From NCBI RefSeq assembly GCF_030063245.1, contig NZ_JASISR010000005.1, positions 62,001 through 126,000 on the forward strand: a DNA stretch of 64,000 nt, given 5' to 3'. Shown piece after piece: positions 53,823 through 63,821 of the stretch. How positions within the stretch are numbered: position 1 is the stretch's first letter; each line of letters begins with the position of its first letter. Origin of the DNA: Paenarthrobacter sp. PH39-S1. Lineage in GTDB: Bacteria; Actinomycetota; Actinomycetes; Actinomycetales; Micrococcaceae. The notes beneath the pieces were generated by a model, which saw nothing but the letters and a program-made list of their open reading frames with translations, made no database searches and was not told where the DNA came from. Both the position numbers and the translations under genes were made by a program.

Positions 53823-55002
53823 GCAGATCCCGGGAAAAGTCAAGGGGAAGGCTACGGCGGGGAAGACCAGCACGGGGAAGACCGCCACGGGGAAGACACC
53901 AGCAGTGAGCCCTGCCGATGCGGCGCGGCTGGTCGTTTCCCCGGAGGTGGTAGGGCCGGCGGGCGGCGAGCCGGAGGAGCGTGCCATCGAGTCGGCCCTG
54001 CGTCCGAAGAATCTGCATGATTTTGTCGGTCAGCAACGGGTCCGCAAACAGCTCTCGCTGGTGTTGGAAGCCTCCCGGATCCGCGGCCGCAGTGCCGATC
54101 ATGTGCTGATGTCCGGCCCTCCCGGTCTGGGAAAAACCACCTTGGCGATGATCATCGCGGCGGAAATGAATGCCCCGTTACGGATCAGCTCAGGACCGGC
54201 GATCCAGCACGCCGGCGATCTGGCGGCCATTCTGTCCTCGCTCTCCGAGGGCGAAGTGCTGTTTCTGGACGAGATTCACCGGATGTCACGGCCCGCAGAG
54301 GAAATGCTGTATATGGCCATGGAAGATTTCCGGGTCGATATCGTGGTCGGGAAGGGGGCCGGGGCCACCGCAATCCCGCTGGAACTACCCTCCTTCACTC
54401 TCGTCGGCGCCACCACGAGGGCGGGCCTGCTGCCGGGCCCGCTGCGGGATAGGTTCGGGTTCACCGGACACCTGGAGTTCTACTCGGTGGCGGAGTTGGA
54501 GCTCGTCCTGCGACGCTCGGCCGGACTGCTGGATCTGTCGCTGACCAGTGCCGGATTTGCCGAAATTGCCGGCCGCTCCAGAGGAACCCCGCGCATTGCC
54601 AACCGGCTGCTGCGGCGCGTGCGTGACTGGGCCCTGGTCCACGCCGTGGCGAGCATCGATGCCCGGACCGCGTCCGCCGCATTGGACATGTATGAGGTCG
54701 ATGCGCGTGGGCTGGACCGGCTTGACCGCGCCGTGCTGCATGCTCTGATCACCAAATTCAACGGCGGTCCGGTGGGCCTCTCCACGCTGGCCATCGCCGT
54801 GGGCGAAGAACCCGAGACCGTCGAAACGGTCGCCGAGCCGTTCCTTGTGCGGGAGGGCCTGCTTGGCCGGACTCCACGGGGCCGGATCGCGATGGCGGCG
54901 GCCTGGGAGCATTTGGGGCTGCAGATGCCCCCGGATGCATCGGGCACCGCACCCTTTCCCATCATCGTGCCCGGGGATGGCCTGCCCGGCGACTTTCCCT
55001 GA
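53815..55002 (+). CDS. ruvB: Holliday junction branch migration ATPase RuvB
   Basis: 395 residues. [27 protein letters not shown] opens the AAA+ core, then Walker [10 protein letters not shown], Walker [10 protein letters not shown], sensor 1 [10 protein letters not shown] and the arginine finger LRDRFGF, then a winged helix. Drives branch migration with RuvA. The GTG at 53815 overlaps the ruvA stop. An unusual N-terminal extension of about 55 residues contains Gly-Lys-Thr repeats encoded by 15-bp units. Confidence 0.96.
   Translation: MAEQIPGKVKGKATAGKTSTGKTATGKTPAVSPADAARLVVSPEVVGPAGGEPEERAIESALRPKNLHDFVGQQRVRKQLSLVLEASRIRGRSADHVLMSGPPGLGKTTLAMIIAAEMNAPLRISSGPAIQHAGDLAAILSSLSEGEVLFLDEIHRMSRPAEEMLYMAMEDFRVDIVVGKGAGATAIPLELPSFTLVGATTRAGLLPGPLRDRFGFTGHLEFYSVAELELVLRRSAGLLDLSLTSAGFAEIAGRSRGTPRIANRLLRRVRDWALVHAVASIDARTASAALDMYEVDARGLDRLDRAVLHALITKFNGGPVGLSTLAIAVGEEPETVETVAEPFLVREGLLGRTPRGRIAMAAAWEHLGLQMPPDASGTAPFPIIVPGDGLPGDFP
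53843..53902 (+). repeat. 15-bp in-frame tandem repeat in ruvB
   Basis: Four adjacent units cggggaagaccagca (first degenerate), encoding G-K-T-x-T repeats in the N-terminal extension ahead of the conserved RuvB core. Confidence 0.88.
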
Positions 55003-55056
55003 CGATCGTGCCCGTCCCCAGTGCCTGGCGTCACCGCATGGCCGCAGTGGTGTCCG

Positions 55057-55108
55057 ACGGCGACCGGGCGCGGTGCCTGCCAACGGCGACCGGTCGCGGT
55101 GCCTGCCT
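55057..55108. repeat. 26-bp tandem duplication between ruvB and yajC
   Basis: Two adjacent 26-bp copies starting acggcgaccgg, differing at two positions. The 268-bp gap holds no other recognisable feature. Confidence 0.8.
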
Positions 55109-55270
55109 ACCACGCCGCCTAAGCCGGTGCCCGGCAGCGGATTGCCGCGAACTGAGGGCCGAATTGGGCGCAACGCGTTCGCTCGGCGAAAATCAGCTTA
55201 GACTGGTATGACGTCCGGCACGTTGTAAGCAGCCCCGGAACCCATTGACACAAAGGAACGGACCCCAGCT

Positions 55271-55717
55271 GTGTTCTCAAGCATTCTGGCCGCCGGCGAA
55301 ACCCAAGCCGGCGGCTTTGACCCCATGACACTGATCCTCTTCGCGCTCTTCGCCGTCGTCATTTTGATGATGTTCCGCCGGCAGAAAAAGGCCAAAGCGG
55401 CGCAACAGCAGCAACAGGCCAAGCTGGCCACTGGTGTTTCGGTGATGACCAACTTTGGCCTGTTCGGAACCGTCCTGGCGATCGACGACGCCGAAAACAA
55501 GGTGGTCCTTGAACTGTCGCCGGGAAACACCGCAACGGTGCACCGCCAGACGATCACCAAAATCACCGCACCGGATGAGACTCACCAGGGCGTCCCCGAC
55601 GACGCATCCTCGTTGACCGGTTTCTCCGGCCCCACCGGGCACGGTGAAGTTCCCGTCAACGAGAGCCCCGATGAGACGATCCTGCGGTTGAATAAAGACA
55701 ACAACAAAGACAACTAG
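55271..55717 (+). CDS. yajC: Preprotein translocase accessory subunit YajC
   Basis: 148 residues. One membrane helix (LILFALFAVVILMMFRRQKKAK) with a basic cytoplasmic stretch, then TGVSVMTNFGLFGTVLAIDDAENKVVLELSPGNTATVHRQTITKI, the YajC domain; the tail is acidic. It joins SecDF at the Sec channel. GTG start. secD follows after 114 bp. Confidence 0.93.
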   Translation: MFSSILAAGETQAGGFDPMTLILFALFAVVILMMFRRQKKAKAAQQQQQAKLATGVSVMTNFGLFGTVLAIDDAENKVVLELSPGNTATVHRQTITKITAPDETHQGVPDDASSLTGFSGPTGHGEVPVNESPDETILRLNKDNNKDN

Positions 55718-55831
55718 TCTCATCCAGGCGAGGAGTTCCCACCGGAACTTCGCCGCGACTGCCGCTCCCGCCCCTCCGGCTGGAGCGGCCCCGTTGCGTC
55801 GGGAGCGTATGACGAAGAGAAAGATCCACTG

Positions 55832-57604
55832 ATGGCACGTACTGGCCCCACTTCAACGGCCCGCAGGACCCTGCTGTGGCTTGGGATTATTTTTATTGCA
55901 CTGGCTATGCTGCTTGGCAGCGGGGCCATCTGGGGATCGGCGAGCTGGGCTCCCAAGCTGGCCCTTGATCTTGAGGGCGGCACGCAGATGATTCTGACGC
56001 CCAAGGTGCAGGGCGGCCAGTCCATCACCGACGAGCAGCTGAACCAGGCCGTGTCCATCATCCGCCAGCGCGTGGACGGATCCGGTGTGTCGGAATCCGA
56101 AATCAGCACCCAATCGGGGCGCAACGTGATCGTCAGCATGCCGGGCACGCCAACGGCGGAAACTCGTGAGCTGATTAAGGCCTCGGCGGATATGTCCTTC
56201 CGCCCGGTGATCACCGCCGGGCCCGGCGCGGCAACCACACCGGACAAGATGCTCCCTGATGCCCAGCTGCCCGTGCCGAAGGCGGCGCCGACGAACGCCA
56301 GCGATGAAAACTGGATCGATGCGGCGCTGTACAAGACATTTGAGACCACCAGCTGCGTGCCACCGGTGACCGAGGTGCCGACGAACACCGATCCGGCCAA
56401 GCCCGTTGTGTCGTGCGAGCTGGATTCCGGCACCAAGTACATCCTGGGCCCGGTTGAGGTCCCCGGCAAGGACATCAGCGACGCCACCTATGGGCTGCAG
56501 CAGGGCGCACAGGGCGCCACCACCAACCAGTGGTCCGTCAACCTGAAGTTCAACGGCGAGGGCGCCACGAAGTTCAGGGAAGTGACTTCCCGGCTCAACG
56601 GCTTCCTGCAGGCGAACCCGCAGGATCCGCGGGCCCAGTTTGCTATTGTCCTGGACGGGCGCGTCATTTCTGCCCCCGTTTCGCAGGCCGTCATCGCCGA
56701 CGGGAACTCCTCCATCACCGGTAACTTCACCGAAGCGTCGTCGAAGTCCCTGGCGGATAAGCTCAAATTCGGTGCCCTGCCGATCAGCTTCGACATCCAA
56801 AGCGAGGAGCAGATCTCCGCGACCCTCGGTGGGCAACAGCTGGAAATGGGCCTGCTGGCGGGCGTGATCGGCCTGCTGCTGGTCGTCGTCTATTCGCTGT
56901 TCCAGTACCGGGCACTGGGCTTCGTGACCATCTTCTCGCTGGTCGTTGCTGGTGCACTGACGTATCTCGCCATTGCCATCCTCGGCTGGACACAGAACTA
57001 CCGGTTGTCCCTTGCCGGTGTGGCAGGTCTGATCGTGGCCATCGGTCAGACGGCGGACTCGTTCATCGTGTACTTTGAGCGAATCCGTGACGAGCTTCGT
57101 GACGGGCGCGGTCTGGTCGCGGCGGTGGAAAACGGCTGGCGGCGTGCCAAGCGCACCGTGTTGGCGTCTAAAGCAGTGAACCTGCTTGCCGCCGTCGTAC
57201 TGTACTTCGTCGCCGTCGGCAACGTCCGCGGCTTTGCCTTCACCCTCGGGCTGACGGCTATCGCCGACCTGATCGTGGTCTTCATGTTCACGCACCCGAC
57301 CCTGCAGCTTCTGGCCCGAACCCGGTTCTTCGGCGAAGGCCATCACTTCTCCGGCCTTGATCCGAAGCGGCTGGGGGCCGTTCCGCTGTACCGCTGGGCG
57401 GGACGTTTCCGTGATCCGGTGCAGATTTCGCTCGGCGCCAGGGGTGCTGCGAAAGGGAAAAACTCCGGCGCGCAGGCCGAGGCCGAGCGCCGCCAGACCA
57501 TCGCAGAGCGGCGGCTGGCTGCACGACAGGAACAAATGGCCGGCAGCAGGGGTGCCGGATCGGCGTCCGCAGGGTCGCAGGACGCAGCCAAGGAGAACAA
57601 ATAA
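55832..57604 (+). CDS. secD: Protein translocase subunit SecD
   Basis: 590 residues. TM1 (LLWLGIIFIALAMLLGS), then the periplasmic porter domain with LALDLEGGTQMIL, VSIIRQRVDGSGVSESEI and a P1 head region, then five C-terminal helices with the EQISATLGGQQLEMGLLAGVIGLLLVVVYSLFQYR and AVENGWRRAKRTVLASKAVNLLAAVVLYF RND elements. It uses the proton gradient to pull exported proteins. The stop overlaps the secF start (TAATG). Confidence 0.96.
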   Translation: MARTGPTSTARRTLLWLGIIFIALAMLLGSGAIWGSASWAPKLALDLEGGTQMILTPKVQGGQSITDEQLNQAVSIIRQRVDGSGVSESEISTQSGRNVIVSMPGTPTAETRELIKASADMSFRPVITAGPGAATTPDKMLPDAQLPVPKAAPTNASDENWIDAALYKTFETTSCVPPVTEVPTNTDPAKPVVSCELDSGTKYILGPVEVPGKDISDATYGLQQGAQGATTNQWSVNLKFNGEGATKFREVTSRLNGFLQANPQDPRAQFAIVLDGRVISAPVSQAVIADGNSSITGNFTEASSKSLADKLKFGALPISFDIQSEEQISATLGGQQLEMGLLAGVIGLLLVVVYSLFQYRALGFVTIFSLVVAGALTYLAIAILGWTQNYRLSLAGVAGLIVAIGQTADSFIVYFERIRDELRDGRGLVAAVENGWRRAKRTVLASKAVNLLAAVVLYFVAVGNVRGFAFTLGLTAIADLIVVFMFTHPTLQLLARTRFFGEGHHFSGLDPKRLGAVPLYRWAGRFRDPVQISLGARGAAKGKNSGAQAEAERRQTIAERRLAARQEQMAGSRGAGSASAGSQDAAKENK

Positions 57605-58629
57605 TGACCAGTTTCGCCACCTTCGGCAACGAACTCTACACGGGCAAACGCTCCTACAACTTCGTCAGCAAACGCAAGATCTGGTTCACCATCGCAGCGG
57701 TGGCCGTGATCGTCTCGATCCTGATCCCGATCGTGCGGGGCGGCTTCAACCTGGGCATTGACTTCCGCGGGGGATCGGAGTTCACCGTCTCGGATGTCAA
57801 GGACACCAATTCCGGCATCGGTGAACGAGCGGTCACGGAGATTGTTCCCGGGGCGGTGCCGCGGGTGGCCAACATTGCCGGTAACACGATGCGCATCCAG
57901 ACGGACAAGCTCAGCGACGACGAGACCCTCAAGGTCAAGGCCGCGCTGATCACGGACTATGGTGTCCAGGAAGACCATGTGACCTCGACTTTCATCGGCC
58001 CCACCTGGGGAGCGGACGTCACGAGGCAGGCGCTGCTGGGGCTGGTGGCGTTCGTGCTGCTGGCGACGCTGCTGATGGCCTTCTATTTCCGCACCTGGCG
58101 TATGTCAGTGGCGGCCATCGTGGGTCTGTTGGTGGTCATGATCACCACGGCGGGACTATACGCGGCCAGCGATTTCGAGGTCACGCCGTCGGCCATCATC
58201 GGATTTCTGACCATCTTGAGCTACTCGCTCTACGATACGGTGGTGGTCTTTGACAAGATCAGGGAGAACACCGCGGATGTGGAGAGGTCGACCCGGCGGA
58301 CGTTTGCCGAGGAGGTTAACCTGGCGGTGAATCAGACGCTGGTTCGTTCAATCAACACGATGATGGTGGCGGTTCTGCCGGTGGCTTCGGTGCTCTTCAT
58401 CGGCGCCTACCTGCTCGGGGCGGGCACACTGCGGGATCTGTCCCTTGCGTTGTTCATTGGGATCATCGTCAGTACGTTCTCGACGATCTTCATTGCCGCG
58501 CCGATGTATGCGTGGCTGCGGATGCGCGAACCCGTTTTGGTCAAGCAGGCCAGACGCGTCTCGCAGCGGAGGGCGGCCGAAAAGGCAACCGACGACGCTC
58601 CCGGTGGCACGGCCGAGGTCAGCGTATAG
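57604..58629 (+). CDS. secF: Protein translocase subunit SecF
   Basis: 341 residues. TM1 (IWFTIAAVAVIVSILIPI), GGFNLGIDFRGGSEFTV, then WGADVTRQALLGLVAFVLLATLLMAFYFRTWRMS and SLYDTVVVFDKIRENTAD with VNQTLVRSINTMMVAVLPVASVLFIGAYLLGAGTLRDLSLAL are the SecF hallmarks. Partner of SecD. The C-terminal tail is charged. Confidence 0.96.
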   Translation: MTSFATFGNELYTGKRSYNFVSKRKIWFTIAAVAVIVSILIPIVRGGFNLGIDFRGGSEFTVSDVKDTNSGIGERAVTEIVPGAVPRVANIAGNTMRIQTDKLSDDETLKVKAALITDYGVQEDHVTSTFIGPTWGADVTRQALLGLVAFVLLATLLMAFYFRTWRMSVAAIVGLLVVMITTAGLYAASDFEVTPSAIIGFLTILSYSLYDTVVVFDKIRENTADVERSTRRTFAEEVNLAVNQTLVRSINTMMVAVLPVASVLFIGAYLLGAGTLRDLSLALFIGIIVSTFSTIFIAAPMYAWLRMREPVLVKQARRVSQRRAAEKATDDAPGGTAEVSV

Positions 58630-58931
58630 ACGGAAGGTCTGACGCTGCCGGCGGCCGACCGGGGACTTTCCGGGCCGGGTGACGCGGGTATGGCGGCCGG
58701 CGCTTCGGCGCCGGCCGGTGGACTTTAACAGCGCGGGCCGCGGGACCTTACCGGCGCACGCGGGACCTTACCGGCGCACCCCGGCGCACGACCTTTCCGA
58801 GACCACGGGGCGGCCATTGCCTCTGCGCTTGAGGCCAGCCGCGTCACCGGTTTGGCGCGCCAATATGCGGGCTTAGACTAGAGGAATTCCATCTGTGGAT
58901 GAAATGACGACGACGAGCTAAGGACACAGCA
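58630..58931. other. Intergenic region secF-rel with 20-bp tandem repeat
   Basis: About 300 bp without a gene. A 20-bp unit (cgggaccttaccggcgcacg) occurs twice at 58741-58780, followed by a partial copy. CTAGAGGAATT near 58878-58888 lies in the rel leader. The ribosome site AGGACACA precedes the rel GTG. Confidence 0.7.
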
Positions 58932-61316
58932 GTGGACGAGCAGGGCGCCCCGACCGGCAAGGTTGCGGAACCGACTCCTCCCGGCCCTCGGCAGCCGGGA
59001 GTGACGCCCGGGGATCTGGCGGTCCGGCAGACCGGTCAGAGCCCGGCTGAACTGCGCCCGACATTCCCCGGTCGCCGTGAACGCACCCGGGCGCGTCTGG
59101 CCCGGCTGACCGGGCGGGGTTCCAGCGGATACTCACCGATTCTGGAGCCGTTGCTGCGCACCGTGCGGGCGAATAATCCTAAAGAGGATTTCGATCTGAT
59201 CCAGCAGGCGTTCGTGGTCGCCGAGCGCAGCCATCAGGGGCAGAAGCGCAAGAGCGGGGACCCGTACATCACGCACCCGGTGGCCGTGGCCACCATTCTG
59301 GGTGAACTCGGTATGACCGGCAGCACCTTGGCTGCCGCGCTGCTGCACGACACGGTCGAGGACACGCCGTATACGCTCGAACAGCTCCGGGCCGAATTCG
59401 GTGACGAGGTGGCGATGCTGGTGGACGGGGTCACCAAGCTGGACAAGGTCACGTTCGGCGAATCCGCGCAGGCCGAAACCGTCCGCAAAATGGTGGTGGC
59501 GATGGCCAAGGACATCCGGGTACTGGTGATCAAGCTGGCGGACCGGCTGCACAATGCGCGCACCTGGCGGTTCGTTTCCGCCGAGTCCTCCAGCAGGAAG
59601 GCGCGCGAGACGCTGGAGATCTTTGCCCCGCTGGCGCACCGTCTCGGAATGAACACCATCAAATGGGAACTTGAAGACCTTTCCTTCGCGGCGCTGTACC
59701 CGAAGGTTTACGACGAGATCGTACGGATGGTGGGGGACCGCACCCCGGAGCGGGAGAAGAGCCTGGCCGTCATCCGTAACCAGATTACCGAGGACCTGCG
59801 GGCGGCGAAGATCCGTGCAACGATTACCGGCCGGCCCAAGCATTACTATTCGATCTACCAGAAAATGATTGTCCGCGACAAGGACTTTGACGACATCAAT
59901 GACCTGATGGGCGTGCGGATTCTGGTCGATTCGGTCAAGGACTGCTACGCCGCGCTCGGTCAGATGCATTCGCGCTGGAACCCGCTCCCGGGCAGGTTCA
60001 AGGACTACATTGCGATGCCGAAGTTCAATATGTATCAGTCCCTGCACACCACCGTCATCGGTCCGGACGGCAAACCGGTGGAAATCCAGATCCGGACGAT
60101 TGAAATGCATCAGCGGGCGGAATACGGTGTTGCCGCGCACTGGAAGTACAAGACCGACCCTAAGGCAGGCCCCGCCGCGAATATGGGCGGGGACGACATG
60201 AACTGGCTGCGCATGCTGGTGGATTGGCAGCAGGAAACCCGGGATCCGGGCGAGTTCCTGGATTCGCTCCGGTTCGAGATGAACGCCCGCGAGGTTTTCG
60301 TGTTCACGCCCAAGGGCGAAGTCATGGCCTTGCCGGCCGGTTCGACGCCGGTGGACTTTGCTTACGCCGTCCACACCGAGGTGGGTCACCGCACCATCGG
60401 CGCCCGCGTCAACGGCAAACTTGTGCCGTTGAACAGCGAGCTCAATCACGGCGACTGGGTGGAGATCTTCACCTCCAAGGCAGAAGGTGCCGGGCCGAGT
60501 CAGGACTGGCAGAACTTCGTCAAGAGCCCGCGGGCGCGCAACAAGATCCGCCAGTGGTTCAGCAAGGAACGCCGCGAGGAGGCCATCGAGAAGGGTAAGG
60601 AGCTGCTGACGCGCGCAATGCGCAAGCAGAACCTTCCGTTGCAGCGTCTGATGACGCACGATGCCTTGCTCGCCGTGGCACAGGATTTCCGTTATGTGGA
60701 CATCACGGGACTGTACGCCGCCGTAGGCGACGGACACAGTTCTGCCCAGTCCGTCGTCGAAAAGCTCGTCGATTCCCTGGGCGGTCATGATGTGGCCGAG
60801 GACGAGGTCGCGGAGATCGCCGCTCCGGGCGTTCCGAGCCGACCCCGCTATTCGGATTCCGGCGTCATCGTGCATGGAGTGGGCGATGTGCTGGTCAAGC
60901 TGGCCCGGTGCTGTACGCCCGTGCCCCCGGACACCATCATGGGTTTTGTCACGAAGGGTTCGGGCATCTCCGTGCACCGCTCGGACTGCCGGAATCTGCA
61001 GAATCTGAAGAACGAACCCGAACGGCTAGTGGATGTCGAATGGGCACCCACCCAATCAAGCGTTTTTCTCGTGGAGATCCAGGTGGAGGCGCTGGACCGC
61101 AAGAGCCTGCTCTCCGATGTCACCCGGATACTGTCGGAGAACCACGTCAATATTCTTGCTGCCAGCGTCCACACCTCCAGTGACAGGGTGGCCATGTCCC
61201 GCTTCGCTTTCGAAATGGGCGATCCGAAGTACCTGCACCATGTACTCAGCGCAGTCCGGCGCATTGACGGTGTCTTTGACGTCTACCGCACCACCGGATC
61301 CCAACGCCGGGTCTGA
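58932..61316 (+). CDS. rel: Bifunctional (p)ppGpp synthetase/hydrolase
   Basis: 794 residues. A variable basic N terminus is followed by the HD hydrolase domain ([31 protein letters not shown], about residue 139), the synthetase domain ([14 protein letters not shown] near residue 300; [11 protein letters not shown] near 397), then TGS ([31 protein letters not shown]), a zinc-finger-like CC segment ([11 protein letters not shown]) and a C-terminal ACT domain. It sets the stringent response. Actinobacteria have one such Rel. GTG start. Confidence 0.96.
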   Translation: MDEQGAPTGKVAEPTPPGPRQPGVTPGDLAVRQTGQSPAELRPTFPGRRERTRARLARLTGRGSSGYSPILEPLLRTVRANNPKEDFDLIQQAFVVAERSHQGQKRKSGDPYITHPVAVATILGELGMTGSTLAAALLHDTVEDTPYTLEQLRAEFGDEVAMLVDGVTKLDKVTFGESAQAETVRKMVVAMAKDIRVLVIKLADRLHNARTWRFVSAESSSRKARETLEIFAPLAHRLGMNTIKWELEDLSFAALYPKVYDEIVRMVGDRTPEREKSLAVIRNQITEDLRAAKIRATITGRPKHYYSIYQKMIVRDKDFDDINDLMGVRILVDSVKDCYAALGQMHSRWNPLPGRFKDYIAMPKFNMYQSLHTTVIGPDGKPVEIQIRTIEMHQRAEYGVAAHWKYKTDPKAGPAANMGGDDMNWLRMLVDWQQETRDPGEFLDSLRFEMNAREVFVFTPKGEVMALPAGSTPVDFAYAVHTEVGHRTIGARVNGKLVPLNSELNHGDWVEIFTSKAEGAGPSQDWQNFVKSPRARNKIRQWFSKERREEAIEKGKELLTRAMRKQNLPLQRLMTHDALLAVAQDFRYVDITGLYAAVGDGHSSAQSVVEKLVDSLGGHDVAEDEVAEIAAPGVPSRPRYSDSGVIVHGVGDVLVKLARCCTPVPPDTIMGFVTKGSGISVHRSDCRNLQNLKNEPERLVDVEWAPTQSSVFLVEIQVEALDRKSLLSDVTRILSENHVNILAASVHTSSDRVAMSRFAFEMGDPKYLHHVLSAVRRIDGVFDVYRTTGSQRRV

Positions 61317-61333
61317 CCCGCCCCGAGCGGGGG

Positions 61334-61951
61334 CTAGCCACCGTCTCTGTCCCCGAATCTCAGCAGCAGCCGGATCCGTTCCAGTGCGGTGTGTTTGTGT
61401 GGCACCCGGCCGCGGGCTTCGAGCGCCTGCCGGACCAATCCGAGGGGGCAGTTCAGCAACGGATCCGCGGCCATCGCGCGCAGGGCCTGCAGCGCGTCGT
61501 CGGTCTGTACCTGCAGTGCCAGGTCGACGGCCGTCCGCAACGGTGTCGTCACCGGCATGGTTCCGATGGTTGCAACGTCGAACCTGCTCAGCTTCGCCTC
61601 GTGCAGGATGCAGCCGGTGCCAGCGGGTAGCGCCCCGGCCCTGTGCCCCTTGTCCACAAGCAGGGACACGGCGAACGGCGGCCGGGAGCAGCCGTAGACC
61701 CAGGCAGCACTCAGGCGGCAGGCCACGCCGCGTCCGGTCAGGTGCGCCGGTGTCAAGAGGGCCAAAGCCTGCCCGCGGAGTTCGGGGCCGATGTCTGTCC
61801 CGGACAGCACGTAAGCGTCCCCGAAAACCGGCTCCAGCACACCGTCCAGGCTCATGGCCTGAAGCTCGGTGTGGCTGAAACTCCGGCCGGGGGACAGCAC
61901 CGCGCCGTACGCCGCTGGCGTCCGGGCTGGATTCGTCGCTGCTGAAGGCAT
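61334..61951 (-). CDS. Hypothetical protein, AbiEi-antitoxin-like
   Basis: 205 residues. FSHTELQAMSLDGVLEPVFGDAYVL resembles the N-terminal winged-helix part and RLSAAWVYGC with CILHEAKLSRFDVATIGTMPVTTPLRTAVDLAL the C-terminal region of AbiEi-like antitoxin proteins, which in actinobacteria are often solitary. No AbiEii-type toxin gene is adjacent. It converges on rel. Confidence 0.5.
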   Translation of the reverse strand: MPSAATNPARTPAAYGAVLSPGRSFSHTELQAMSLDGVLEPVFGDAYVLSGTDIGPELRGQALALLTPAHLTGRGVACRLSAAWVYGCSRPPFAVSLLVDKGHRAGALPAGTGCILHEAKLSRFDVATIGTMPVTTPLRTAVDLALQVQTDDALQALRAMAADPLLNCPLGLVRQALEARGRVPHKHTALERIRLLLRFGDRDGG

Positions 61952-62057
61952 CTGTCCAGTGTGACGTCCGGCTGCAGAGAGTGAAAGGCCCCCGCGGGAA
62001 GTGTGGACAACTACCTGCGGGGGCCTCTGGCGCCTTCGCGGACAAGCGCTTTTGTTT

Positions 62058-63656
62058 CTACTCGAAGTCCTCTGCGGCCTTCTGGATCTGTTCCAGCCAC
62101 TGCTCCCGCGCAGCCAACGCTTCCTGCGCCGTCTTCAGCTTGCGCTGATCGCCGGCCTGCTCCGCCGTGGCCAAATCATCCCGCAGCCCCGCGATCGTCG
62201 CTTCCAGCTGGGAGAGCGCACTGCTGGTCCGCGCCTTGGCCTCCGGGTCGGTCCTGCGCCAGTTGTCGTCGTCGGCCTTGCGGACCGCCTCCTCAATCTG
62301 GCGCAGGCCGGCCTCGACCCGCTGCATATCGGCGCGCGGGACCTTTCCGGCCTCTTCCCACCGGTCGCGGATGGACTGCAGCGACTTCTTGGTGGCCGCG
62401 AGATCCTTGATCGGCAGCAGTTGCTTCGCCTCGATGATCAGCGCTTCCTTGACCACCAGATTGCCGGCAAATTCCTGATCCAGTGCTTCGTTCACGCTCT
62501 GTCGGGCGCCGAAGAATTTATCCTGTGCGCCGCGGAAACGGGCCCAGAGTGCGTCGTCATCCTTGCGGCTGGCCCGCGGAGATGCCTTCCACTGGTCCAT
62601 CAGACGGCGGTATTCGCCGGCCGCGTGCCCCCAGTCGGTGGAGCTGGCCAGTTCCTCCGCCTCCGCAATGAGCTTCTCCTTGGCGGACTTGGCCGCCGAG
62701 TTATTACTGTCCAGTGCGGAGAAATAGGCACGGCGGTGGCGGTCAAAGATCGTTCTGGCCGCCCGGAACCTCTTCCACAGGGCTTCTTCAGTGTTCCGGC
62801 CCAGCCGCAGACCGCTCTTTTGCGCCGTCTTCCACGTTTCGAACAGCTCATTCATCCGGGCGCTGCTGGTCTTCCACTGGATGCCGTCCGGGTTCTGGCC
62901 GGCGATCTCCTCGGCCTCCGCCACAATCGCCTCACGGGACTTCAATTCCACAGCGCGAGCGGCGTCATGCTCGGCGCGTTCGGCCGCTTCCAGGGCCTTG
63001 ACCTTTACGGTCAATGCTTCCAGCCGCTGCTCGGCTGCGCGGATATCGCCCACGGAGTTATGCTCCGAGAGCTGCTCACGGAGATGGCCGATTGTCTTGT
63101 GCATGTCGGCGGCAGGTGCTTTTGCGTCGACGCGCTGCTCCAGCAGGGTGATCTGCGCTGCGATATCGTCAAATTTCCGGGCGAAGTAGGAAAGGGCCTC
63201 GTCGCGGCTTGCGCCGGGATACTGACCGACGGGATGCTCTTCCCCGTCGAGCACCACAAAGACATGTCCGTCCTCTTCCGCGCGGCCCCACTTGGCCGCC
63301 TCGGCCAGGCTCATGCCCGTCAAAACGGGGCCAGCGACCGGTGCGGCCGGGCCGCTGGCCGGCCGTGGAGAAGGCACAGCGGCGCGCGGACGGCCAGCGA
63401 AGGCTGCCGGCGAGGGCACTTTCGCGGCGCCGGCGGCGCGGTCGGCGGGGGGTTTCTCAGCCGAACTCTGTGCCGAGGGGATCGGCTTTTCTCCGGGAGC
63501 GTCCTCGGAGTCTCTCTCCGGTCCGGGAACGGGGGCTTCTTCGTTTACCCCGGGAGCCGAAGCTTCCGGGACAGCTGATGCGTCCGTTGCAGGTCGGTCG
63601 GCCTCTTCCACTGCGTGGATCGTGGCCCTGTCGTCGGGTTGCTGACTATCTGTCAC
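62058..63656 (-). CDS. DUF349 domain-containing protein
   Basis: 532 residues. The first 110 are Pro/Ala/Glu-rich and disordered. GPVLTGMSLAEAAKWGRAEEDGHVFVVLDGEEHPVGQYPGASRDEALSYFARKF is a conserved block. The rest is helical DUF349 repeats (WKTAQKSGLRLGRNTEEALWKRFRAARTIFDRHRRAYF, WKASPRASRKDDDALWARFRGAQDKFF). Function unknown; actinobacterial homologues regularly lie near rel and a cyclophilin gene. GTG start. Confidence 0.85.
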   Translation of the reverse strand: MTDSQQPDDRATIHAVEEADRPATDASAVPEASAPGVNEEAPVPGPERDSEDAPGEKPIPSAQSSAEKPPADRAAGAAKVPSPAAFAGRPRAAVPSPRPASGPAAPVAGPVLTGMSLAEAAKWGRAEEDGHVFVVLDGEEHPVGQYPGASRDEALSYFARKFDDIAAQITLLEQRVDAKAPAADMHKTIGHLREQLSEHNSVGDIRAAEQRLEALTVKVKALEAAERAEHDAARAVELKSREAIVAEAEEIAGQNPDGIQWKTSSARMNELFETWKTAQKSGLRLGRNTEEALWKRFRAARTIFDRHRRAYFSALDSNNSAAKSAKEKLIAEAEELASSTDWGHAAGEYRRLMDQWKASPRASRKDDDALWARFRGAQDKFFGARQSVNEALDQEFAGNLVVKEALIIEAKQLLPIKDLAATKKSLQSIRDRWEEAGKVPRADMQRVEAGLRQIEEAVRKADDDNWRRTDPEAKARTSSALSQLEATIAGLRDDLATAEQAGDQRKLKTAQEALAAREQWLEQIQKAAEDFE

Positions 63657-63821
63657 CGCTAAAAGTCTTTCGCTGGAGGGTCATCGTGCACTGCTGAACT
63701 ATATACACTTTGCTGCGCTACATACTCTGTCGTTTTCTCTGTCGATTAGTCGATCGTTTGGTGATAGAGCCCGGATGCATATGGCTTTTCCACCAGAGGC
63801 AACCGGACCGGGCCGCCCGAT

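Noticed and set aside
58660-58676. DosR-like GGGGACTTTCCGGGCC between secF and rel
   Set aside because: One base too long for the box spacing, and no -10-like hexamer was noted at the distance seen in the other four.
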